Shown piece by piece: positions 36,061 to 43,043 of a stretch of 64,000 nucleotides of DNA. The translations under genes were made by a program, and so were the position numbers. This DNA comes from CBFHSF01 sp965658445 (GTDB lineage Bacteria; Bacteroidota; Bacteroidia; Flavobacteriales; Schleiferiaceae): positions 186,001 through 250,000 of the forward strand of contig CBFHSF010000001.1 in the NCBI GenBank assembly GCA_965658445.1. Direction: 5' to 3'. Numbering within the stretch: the stretch's first letter is position 1; each line of letters begins with the position of its first letter. The notes under the pieces were generated by a model, which had not been told where the DNA came from, did no database searches, and was given only the letters and a program-made list of their open reading frames with translations.

Positions 36061-39000
36061 ATGCAAAATAAAGGAGTAGTAAGATTATTTGCAATTGTGT
36101 TTGCATTGGCGTGTTTATGGGAACTTTCTTTTACGTTTGTTTCTAATCGCGTTCAAAGCCAAGCTCAGGAGGCAACCATGGGTGACCAGGAAAAAATGGC
36201 CGCCTATTTAGACTCAATGAGCACTCAAGAAGTGTTTTTCAACTATACCTACAAAGAGGTAAAGCAAAAAGAAATTAACCTAGGTTTGGACCTCAAGGGA
36301 GGTATGAACGTAATCTTGGAAGTTTCTGTAAAGGACATTATTAAAAGCCTTTCAGGAGATTCTCAAGATCCTGTTTTCCTAGAAGCCCTTCGCAATGCAG
36401 ATGCGGCTCAATCCAATAGTCAAGATTCGTACCTGAATATTTTCTTCCAAGAATTGGACAAGGCCAATGCGGCCTCTGGAAATCCAAGAGCCTACTCTGC
36501 TCCTGCATTCTTCGGAACCAAAGACATGACCGAAAGCGTTGGGTTTAACGCAACGGATGAGTTGATCAAACAAGAGATTACTCTAGATGTAAAAGCGGCT
36601 ATCGCAAACGTATATACTGTATTGAGAGCTCGTATTGACCAGTTTGGTGTAGTACAGCCCAATATTCAACCCATTGAGGGAACGGGAAGAATCCTCGTTG
36701 AACTTCCTGGTGTTAAGGAGCCAGAGCGTGTTCGTAAACTTCTTCAGTCTACAGCGGAATTGGAATTCTGGAAGCTTCACCACGGAGCGGAAATGTTAAA
36801 TTTCCTAAACGATGCCAACCTCAAGTTGAGAGATATTCTCGACAACCCCAACGCTTCAAAATCAGGGACTACATCATCTAATGATATTGCCTCAGATCTA
36901 GCGGATGACAATACATCTGACCTAAACGCAGAGCTTTCTGGCGAAGAGTCAGGAGAGGTTGCCGAAGGTGACAGCGGTTTAAGCGCATTGGATTCTTTGG
37001 TAGACAACGGTGTAGATTCTGCAGATGTTGCCGCTTCTTTCAATCCATTGTTTGCAGTGATTTACCCCAACGTAAATCAGCAGGGGCTTCCACAAGGAGG
37101 ACCCATTGTAGGTTTCTCTAGAGTTCAGGATACTTCTAAAGTAAACCAGTACTTAAGCATGCCACAGGTAAGATCACTTCTTCCTGGAAACATGAGATAT
37201 ACAGAATTCCTATGGACTGCTAAGCCAGATGACAACGAGACGATGTACTTGTTGGCTATTCAAGGTAACCGCGAAGGAATTGCTCCACTAGATGGAGGTG
37301 CTATTACCGATGCTCGTCAAGATTACGACGAATACGGTAAGCCCATCGTTTCTATGGCTATGAATGCTGTAGGTTCTAGCAAATGGCAAAAAATTACACG
37401 CGAAGCTTCTTCTGAGGAGCCCAAGCGTTCTGTAGCTGTGGTACTCGACAACCACATTTACTCATACCCAACCGTACAAGGCGAAATTTCTGGAGGTAGA
37501 ACTCAAATCTACGGCCAGTTCTCTTTGGAAGAGGCTGAGGATTTGGCAAACATTCTTCGCGCCGGTAAACTTCCTGCTCCTGCTCGTATTATCCAGGCGG
37601 ACGTTGTAGGACCTTCTTTGGGTAAGGAGGCGATTTCTTCTTCATTGACTTCATTTGTTATCGCATTGATTGCGGTAATGATTTACATGATTTTCTACTA
37701 CTCTAGAGCCGGTGCTATCGCTGACTTTACGTTGTTGTTGAACATGTTCTTCATCTTTGGTATTCTCGATGCATTGGGAGCGGTATTGACACTTCCAGGT
37801 ATGGCGGGTATCGTATTGACCATCGGTATGGCGGTTGATGCCAACGTACTGATCTTCGAAAGAATCCGTGAGGAATTGAGAAATGGTAAGGGAATGAGCT
37901 TGGCGATTAAAGACGGTTTCCGTCTATCGTACTCTTCCATCATTGATGCGAACGTTACGACCCTTTTGACGGGTATTATTCTATACGCATTTGGTACAGG
38001 TCCTATTAGAGGTTTCGCCACTACATTGATCATCGGGATTTTGTCTTCTCTTTTCTGTGCCATCTTTGTTTCAAGATTGGTTTTTGAATGGAGATTGGCA
38101 GGTAAGCGCAAGATTGACTTCGCTACTAAGTTTTCAGATGGTTGGTTCGCCAACGTAAATATCGACTTCCTCAACAAGAGAAAAACTGCCTACATCATCT
38201 CTGGTGTTGTGATTGCACTTTCTCTCGGATCGCTCTTTACCAAAGGTCTTAACCTAGGCGTTGACTTTGTGGGTGGACGCTCTTACCAAGTGAGATTTGA
38301 CCAACCGGTGAATACTTCTGATTTGACTTCATCTCTTTCTGCCGTGTTTGTTGATGCGGATGGAAATGCCTCTACTCCTCAAGTGAAAACTTTGGGATCT
38401 TCTAACCAAGTAGTGGTTACTACCAAGTACAGAATTGAAGACAACGGTCAAGACGTAGAAGAGGACGTAATCCAGAAACTATACACCGGTTCTAAGCCTT
38501 TCTTTGCAGAGGAGATTTCTCTAGAGAAGTTTAGAATGGACGAAGAAGAGGGAGTTGGTCTCAAGGCCTCTCGTCAGGTAGGTCCTACCATTGCAGATGA
38601 CATTAAGAAGTCTGCGATTTGGTCGGTTCTTTTCTCTCTGATCGTAATCTTTATTTACATCTTGATTCGATTTAAGAAATGGCAGTTCTCTTTGGGTGCA
38701 GTTGCCGCACTTTCTCACGATGTAATCATCGTATTGGGTGCCTTCTCTATCTTCAACGGAATCTTGCCTTTCCAATTGGAAATTGACCAAGCATTTATTG
38801 CTGCTTTGCTTACCGTAGTAGGTTACTCTCTCAACGATACCGTGGTTGTTTTTGACCGCATTAGAGAGTACCATTCTCACTACCACACCAAGCGCTCTAT
38901 GCTCGATATTATCAACGGTGCATTGAACGGTACTTTGAGTCGTACCTTCAATACCTCGATTACTACATTCTTCGTATTGTTGATTATCTTCTTGTTCGGA

Positions 39001-39126
39001 GGAGAAGTGATTCGAGGATTTATGTTCGCCATCCTTCTCGGTATTACCGTGGGTACCTACTCATCTCTCTTTATCGCGACGCCCGTAATGTTCGATAGCC
39101 AGAAGAAAGAAGAGGAGAACAAGTAA
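36061..39126 (+). CDS. secDF: Fused protein translocase subunit SecDF
   Basis: The 1021-residue protein fuses SecD and SecF, as is usual in Bacteroidota. SecD occupies about 1-680: TM1 near 8-28, LGLDLKGGMNV at about 78-88, a large periplasmic domain with an Asp/Ser-rich low-complexity insertion (about 265-330), and five TM helices including GMAVDANVLIFERIREE. SecF follows with LGVDFVGG near 745 and GYSLNDTVVVFDRIRE near 924. It uses the proton gradient to pull preproteins through SecYEG on the periplasmic side. It has its own promoter and terminator. Confidence 0.97.
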   Translation: MQNKGVVRLFAIVFALACLWELSFTFVSNRVQSQAQEATMGDQEKMAAYLDSMSTQEVFFNYTYKEVKQKEINLGLDLKGGMNVILEVSVKDIIKSLSGDSQDPVFLEALRNADAAQSNSQDSYLNIFFQELDKANAASGNPRAYSAPAFFGTKDMTESVGFNATDELIKQEITLDVKAAIANVYTVLRARIDQFGVVQPNIQPIEGTGRILVELPGVKEPERVRKLLQSTAELEFWKLHHGAEMLNFLNDANLKLRDILDNPNASKSGTTSSNDIASDLADDNTSDLNAELSGEESGEVAEGDSGLSALDSLVDNGVDSADVAASFNPLFAVIYPNVNQQGLPQGGPIVGFSRVQDTSKVNQYLSMPQVRSLLPGNMRYTEFLWTAKPDDNETMYLLAIQGNREGIAPLDGGAITDARQDYDEYGKPIVSMAMNAVGSSKWQKITREASSEEPKRSVAVVLDNHIYSYPTVQGEISGGRTQIYGQFSLEEAEDLANILRAGKLPAPARIIQADVVGPSLGKEAISSSLTSFVIALIAVMIYMIFYYSRAGAIADFTLLLNMFFIFGILDALGAVLTLPGMAGIVLTIGMAVDANVLIFERIREELRNGKGMSLAIKDGFRLSYSSIIDANVTTLLTGIILYAFGTGPIRGFATTLIIGILSSLFCAIFVSRLVFEWRLAGKRKIDFATKFSDGWFANVNIDFLNKRKTAYIISGVVIALSLGSLFTKGLNLGVDFVGGRSYQVRFDQPVNTSDLTSSLSAVFVDADGNASTPQVKTLGSSNQVVVTTKYRIEDNGQDVEEDVIQKLYTGSKPFFAEEISLEKFRMDEEEGVGLKASRQVGPTIADDIKKSAIWSVLFSLIVIFIYILIRFKKWQFSLGAVAALSHDVIIVLGAFSIFNGILPFQLEIDQAFIAALLTVVGYSLNDTVVVFDRIREYHSHYHTKRSMLDIINGALNGTLSRTFNTSITTFFVLLIIFLFGGEVIRGFMFAILLGITVGTYSSLFIATPVMFDSQKKEEENK

Positions 39127-39171
39127 GTGAAAATACACGCGTTGTATATCGAATTTATTTGACGTATATAG

Positions 39172-39203
39172 AAGAGCCCCCTGATGTCAGGGGGCTCTTT
39201 TTA
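39172..39203 (+). terminator. Terminator of secDF
   Basis: The stem AAGAGCCCCCTG / CAGGGGGCTCTT pairs over 12 bp with a 4-nt loop and is followed by a T run. It lies 45 nt after the stop. Confidence 0.95.
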
Positions 39204-39207
39204 TTTG

Positions 39208-39215
39208 TAACTTTG
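39208..39215 (+). promoter_or_regulatory. -7 box of tatA
   Basis: TAACTTTG is a full match to TAnnTTTG, 22 nt before the ATG at 39238. Confidence 0.6.
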
Positions 39216-39237
39216 TCATGTAATTTCAAGTGATAGC

Positions 39238-39618
39238 ATGACAGATCTCTTTTTGTTTTTCAATCTAGGGGGTGGGGAAATCTTCCTCATTGTTTTGGTG
39301 ATAATCATGGTATTTGGCGCAGATAAAATCCCAGAGATTGCCCGAGGTTTGGGCAAGGGAATCAACAATGTCAAAAACGCCACTANNNNNNNNNNNNNNN
39401 NNNNNNNNNNNNNNNNNNNNNNNNNNNNNNNNNNNNNNNNNNNNNNNNNNNNNNNNNNNNNNNNNNNNNNNNNNNNNNNNNNNAATGAGCTGAAAAGAGA
39501 AATCACCGAAAGTGCTGACAATAATGAAGATTTAAAGAATCTCAAGGACGGCCTCAAAGAGGGCAAAGAAACCGTAGAAGAAATTACTGGGGCTATTAAA
39601 AGGAATACGAAGATATAG
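39238..39618 (+). CDS. tatA: Twin-arginine translocase subunit TatA/E, interrupted by an N run
   Basis: The N-terminus is a classic TatA: a short periplasmic start, a TM helix with FFNLGGGEIFLIVLVIIMVF, the FG motif and an amphipathic helix DKIPEIARGLGKG followed by KNAT. The family pore carries folded proteins with twin-arginine signals. Positions 39386-39483 are 98 N, so 33 codons are unknown, and the tail NELKREI resumes after them. In many relatives KNAT runs straight into NE/NDIKREI, so the gap is probably not real sequence (93 residues expected). It ends directly before the antiporter start. Confidence 0.88.
   Translation: MTDLFLFFNLGGGEIFLIVLVIIMVFGADKIPEIARGLGKGINNVKNATXXXXXXXXXXXXXXXXXXXXXXXXXXXXXXXXXNELKREITESADNNEDLKNLKDGLKEGKETVEEITGAIKRNTKI
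39386..39483. other. Assembly gap of 98 N inside tatA
   Basis: Ninety-eight unknown bases keep the tatA frame only by chance or by design of the gap size. One base before it (39385, a) and the base after it (39484, a) may be the same base. See the finding on its probable artefactual nature. Confidence 0.95.
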
Positions 39619-40572
39619 ATGTGGACGCATTTACTCTTTATAGTATTTGGCTTGGTCCTCCTTGTGTTTGGAGGCGATTGGCTCGTTAAGGCCTCCGTTT
39701 CTCTCGCACTTAAATTAAAAGTATCCACTCTGGTCATCGGCTTGACCGTCGTTTCTTTTGCTACCTCCGCACCGGAGCTCATTGTTTCACTTTCGGCAGC
39801 TTTGCAAGGGTATACCGATATTTCTTTTGGAAATGTCATTGGTTCCAACATTGCAAATGTGGGTTTAATACTCGGGGTAACGGCCATCATACGGCCCATT
39901 ATCATCAATGTCAAAAGTGCTCGATTTGATCTCTTCTTTTTAATTGTAATTACCCTTTTGTTTTATGGCTTAGTTGTTTACGACAATAGTCTAGGGCATT
40001 TGGAAGGCCTTGCTCTTTTGTTGGCCCTCTCGGGTTTTGTTTTTTACAAAATCCGACGTTCTAGAATTGAGAAAAAATCTGAGCTAGAATCCTCTGTTGA
40101 AATTCCGGAGGAGGAAGTTAAGCCCTGGAAGATGATAGCTTACTTTTTACTCGGGGCCGGAGCGCTTCGATTTGGGGCTTTGTTTCTGGTAGGGCATTCG
40201 GTTCAATTGGCAATGACCTTAGGGGTTGACGAACGATTGATTTCTGTTACGGTGCTAGCATTTGGAACTTCTGTTCCAGAATTGGCCGCCAGCCTAATTG
40301 CAGCCATGCGAAATGAATCAGACATTGCCTTCGGGAATGTGGTCGGTTCTAACCTCTTTAATATAGGGGCTGTTTTGGGGTTGACTTCTGTTCTCACTGA
40401 AATTCCAGTAAACAATCCGCACCTCTTTACTTTTGACTATTGGTGGGCTTTGGGCTTCTCCCTTTTACTGGTTCCTCTAGCAGCCATTGGTTCCTTTAAC
40501 AAGATCAACCGATGGGAGGGAGGTATCTTACTGGCTGCATATTTCTTATATATTTTCTTAATTATTAAGTAG
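39619..40572 (+). CDS. Calcium/sodium antiporter (CaCA family, YrbG-like)
   Basis: The 317-residue membrane protein has about ten helices and the two alpha repeats of the CaCA family: SFATSAPELIVSLSAALQG (about 49-67) and AFGTSVPELAASLIAAMRN (about 214-232), each with the conserved Glu that binds cations, followed by GNVIGSNIANVG and GNVVGSNLFNIG. It exports Ca2+ in exchange for Na+ or protons. Its ATG follows the tatA stop with no gap, so the two are probably co-transcribed. A short hydrophilic loop (about 148-170) separates the halves. Confidence 0.93.
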   Translation: MWTHLLFIVFGLVLLVFGGDWLVKASVSLALKLKVSTLVIGLTVVSFATSAPELIVSLSAALQGYTDISFGNVIGSNIANVGLILGVTAIIRPIIINVKSARFDLFFLIVITLLFYGLVVYDNSLGHLEGLALLLALSGFVFYKIRRSRIEKKSELESSVEIPEEEVKPWKMIAYFLLGAGALRFGALFLVGHSVQLAMTLGVDERLISVTVLAFGTSVPELAASLIAAMRNESDIAFGNVVGSNLFNIGAVLGLTSVLTEIPVNNPHLFTFDYWWALGFSLLLVPLAAIGSFNKINRWEGGILLAAYFLYIFLIIK

Positions 40573-40623
40573 GTGTTATATTTTTAGGGGGGGTCAAGCT
40601 TCTGGAAATGCTGTTTTTTATAG

Positions 40624-40653
40624 CTACACCCCTTTTTTCAACAGGGGTGTTTG
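40624..40653. repeat. Hairpin shared with the gyrB upstream region
   Basis: The arms ACACCCCT (40626-40633) and AGGGGTGT (40643-40650) enclose a 9-nt loop. CTACACCCCT (40624-40633) and AACAGGGGTGTTTG (40640-40653) both recur near gyrB (29568-29577, 29546-29559), but in the opposite order. It may end the antiporter transcript, although its T run is short. Confidence 0.55.
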
Positions 40654-40674
40654 TAATTTTTTATTGTTTTTCTT

Positions 40675-40704
40675 TTTGTGAAATGTGAATTTGGTCTACT
40701 TTTG
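40675..40704 (+). promoter_or_regulatory. Promoter of glnN
   Basis: TTTG at 40675-40678 and TACTTTTG at 40697-40704 form a -33/-7 pair with 18 nt between. The ATG follows 34 nt after the -7 box. Confidence 0.7.
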
Positions 40705-40737
40705 CGGGGTAAAAATTACTTTGTAAAATTTATTCAC

Positions 40738-42921
40738 ATGCCAGCAATTAGATTCATAGCACTTAAAGAGACTCTAGGAAGAGGTCCCGTTTCTTTTGAA
40801 AAGCCAACAGAAAAGGGTTCTGACTACTTTGGAGCGAATGTCTTCAACCAAAAAGCGATGCGCGAGTACTTGACCGCAGAAGCTTACAAAAACGTAATGG
40901 ATGCCATGGTTCACGGAACCAAAATTGGTAGAGATATCGCGGATCAGGTAGCTTCTAGCATGAAAGCTTGGGCTATGGCAAAAGGCGCCACTCACTACAC
41001 GCACTGGTTCCAACCACTTACTGGAACGACTGCAGAGAAGCACGACTCTTTCTTTGAGCCTACTCACGATGGACAGGCCATTGAAAAGTTTGATGGCGGA
41101 ATGTTGGTTCAGCAAGAGCCAGATGCATCTTCTTTCCCCAACGGAGGAATTAGAAATACTTTTGAAGCTCGTGGTTACACGGCTTGGGATCCTACTTCTC
41201 CTGCCTTTGTAATCGGTAGCACTTTGTGTATTCCAACCGTTTTTGTTGCATACACTGGTGAGGCACTTGACAATAAGACACCACTTCTACGCGCTCTTCA
41301 AACTGTAGATCACGCGGCTACAGAAGTGTGTAAATACTTTGATAAGAACGTGACCAAGGTAAACTCTACTTTGGGTTGGGAGCAAGAGTACTTCTTGGTA
41401 GACTCTGCTTTCTACAGCGCACGTCCAGACCTTATGATGACAGGTAGAACTCTTTTGGGGCACGCTCCTGCAAAAGGTCAACAATTGGATGATCATTACT
41501 TTGGATCCATTCCAGAGCGCGTTATCCAGTTCATGAGGGAAATTGAATTTGAAGCCCTTAAGTTGGGTATCCCCATCAAGACTCGTCACAACGAGGTAGC
41601 TCCAGCGCAGTTTGAATTTGCTCCTATTTTTGAGGAAGCCAACGTTGCTGTTGACCACAACTCATTGTTTATGGACTTGATGGAGAAAGTGGCCAGAAGA
41701 CATAACTTCCGCGTACTACTTCACGAAAAGCCCTTCGCAAAAATCAACGGATCCGGTAAGCACAACAACTGGTCTTTGGCTACAAATACAGGTGTTAACT
41801 TGTTGTCTCCAGGAAAGACTCCAAAGAGCAACCTACAGTTCTTGACCTTCTTTGTGAACAGTATCAAAGCGGTTCACGATCATGCGGATTTGTTGAGAGC
41901 TACCATTGCATCAGCAGGTAACGACCACAGATTGGGAGCCAACGAAGCACCTCCTGCTATTATCTCTGTTTTCATCGGATCTCAGTTATCTGCGGTATTG
42001 GATGAGTTGGAGAAACTAGAAGGTGGAAAGCTTTCCCCAGAGGAGAAAACAGAACTCAAGTTGAACGTGGTAGGTAAGATTCCTGAAATCTTGCTAGACA
42101 ACACGGACAGAAACCGTACCTCTCCCTTTGCATTTACTGGAAATAAATTTGAATTGCGCGCCGTAGGTTCTGCATCAAACTGTGCCGGTCCAATGACCGT
42201 TCTCAACATGATTATGGCAGAACAACTCAAGCAGTTTAAGACAGAAGTTGATGCCTTGATTAAGTCAGGTCTTAAGAAAGACGAAGCCATCTTCAGCATT
42301 CTTAAGAACTACATCAAAGATTCTAAGAAAATCCGCTTTGAAGGCGATGGATACTCTCAAGATTGGGAGGTAGAAGCTGAGAAAAGAGGACTGAGCAATA
42401 TCAAGACCACTCCAAAAGCTCTAGATGCTTACCTAAACAACAAGAAATTATTTGTTGAGACGGGTGTAATGAGCGAAACGGAAGTTGAGGCTCGCCACGA
42501 AATTATGTTGGAAGAGTACATGATGAAAATTCAAATTGAGTCTAGAGTATTGGGCGATATCGCAGGAAACCACGTAGTTCCTACCGCTATCCGCTACCAA
42601 AACACCTTGATAGAGAACGTTCAGAGACTCAAGGATTTGATGGGAGAGAAGGAATACAAAACCGTTGCTAAAGAGCAGTTGGATATGATTTCTGAAATCT
42701 CAAGCAGAATCTCTAAAATTATTTCTGAAAAGCAAGCGATGATTGATACTCGCAAGCGCGTAAATAAAATTGAGGACGCCAGAGAATTGGCCATTGCCTA
42801 CTGTGATGAGGTAAGGCCTTTCTTAGATAGCATACGTTATGAATCAGACAAGTTGGAGATGCTTATCGATGATGAAATTTGGCCATTGCCAAAGTACAGA
42901 GAGCTCCTCTTTACGAGATAA
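40738..42921 (+). CDS. glnN: Glutamine synthetase type III
   Basis: The 727-residue protein starts at ATG 40738, after the promoter; the open frame extends to 40678 without support. It is GSIII, the large glutamine synthetase type common in Bacteroidota, making glutamine from glutamate, ammonia and ATP. Signature segments include GWEQEYFLVD (metal ligands), RHNEVAPAQFEFAPIFEEANVAVDHN and KINGSGKHNNWS; the C-terminal 200 residues form the long helical tail of this type. It is monocistronic, with a clear promoter and terminator. It is likely nitrogen-regulated, but no operator is seen. Confidence 0.97.
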   Translation: MPAIRFIALKETLGRGPVSFEKPTEKGSDYFGANVFNQKAMREYLTAEAYKNVMDAMVHGTKIGRDIADQVASSMKAWAMAKGATHYTHWFQPLTGTTAEKHDSFFEPTHDGQAIEKFDGGMLVQQEPDASSFPNGGIRNTFEARGYTAWDPTSPAFVIGSTLCIPTVFVAYTGEALDNKTPLLRALQTVDHAATEVCKYFDKNVTKVNSTLGWEQEYFLVDSAFYSARPDLMMTGRTLLGHAPAKGQQLDDHYFGSIPERVIQFMREIEFEALKLGIPIKTRHNEVAPAQFEFAPIFEEANVAVDHNSLFMDLMEKVARRHNFRVLLHEKPFAKINGSGKHNNWSLATNTGVNLLSPGKTPKSNLQFLTFFVNSIKAVHDHADLLRATIASAGNDHRLGANEAPPAIISVFIGSQLSAVLDELEKLEGGKLSPEEKTELKLNVVGKIPEILLDNTDRNRTSPFAFTGNKFELRAVGSASNCAGPMTVLNMIMAEQLKQFKTEVDALIKSGLKKDEAIFSILKNYIKDSKKIRFEGDGYSQDWEVEAEKRGLSNIKTTPKALDAYLNNKKLFVETGVMSETEVEARHEIMLEEYMMKIQIESRVLGDIAGNHVVPTAIRYQNTLIENVQRLKDLMGEKEYKTVAKEQLDMISEISSRISKIISEKQAMIDTRKRVNKIEDARELAIAYCDEVRPFLDSIRYESDKLEMLIDDEIWPLPKYRELLFTR

Positions 42922-42945
42922 GCCGTTCCCATGTTAAAAAAAGAT

Positions 42946-42974
42946 ATCCCCGCCATTGTGCGGGGATTTTTTTT
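42946..42974 (+). terminator. Terminator of glnN
   Basis: The stem ATCCCCGC / GCGGGGAT pairs over 8 bp with a 6-nt loop and is followed by a run of eight T. It lies 25 nt after the glnN stop. Confidence 0.93.
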
Positions 42975-42989
42975 ATTCGCATAAATGCC

Positions 42990-42997
42990 TATTTTAG
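42990..42997 (+). promoter_or_regulatory. Candidate -7 box of the PorE-like gene
   Basis: TATTTTAG is a 7 of 8 match to TAnnTTTG, 46 nt before the ATG at 43044. Confidence 0.4.
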
Positions 42998-43043
42998 CAC
43001 GTTAGGTAAAGACCCTAGAATTAAAAGACAGAAAGACTACTTT

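Noticed and set aside
39216..39914. Long minus-strand frame through the N run
   Set aside because: The N run removes stop codons and creates a false frame; the other parts are antisense to tatA and the antiporter.
42879..43043. N-terminal extension of the PorE-like protein
   Set aside because: It lies within glnN and its terminator; the signal peptide begins at 43044.
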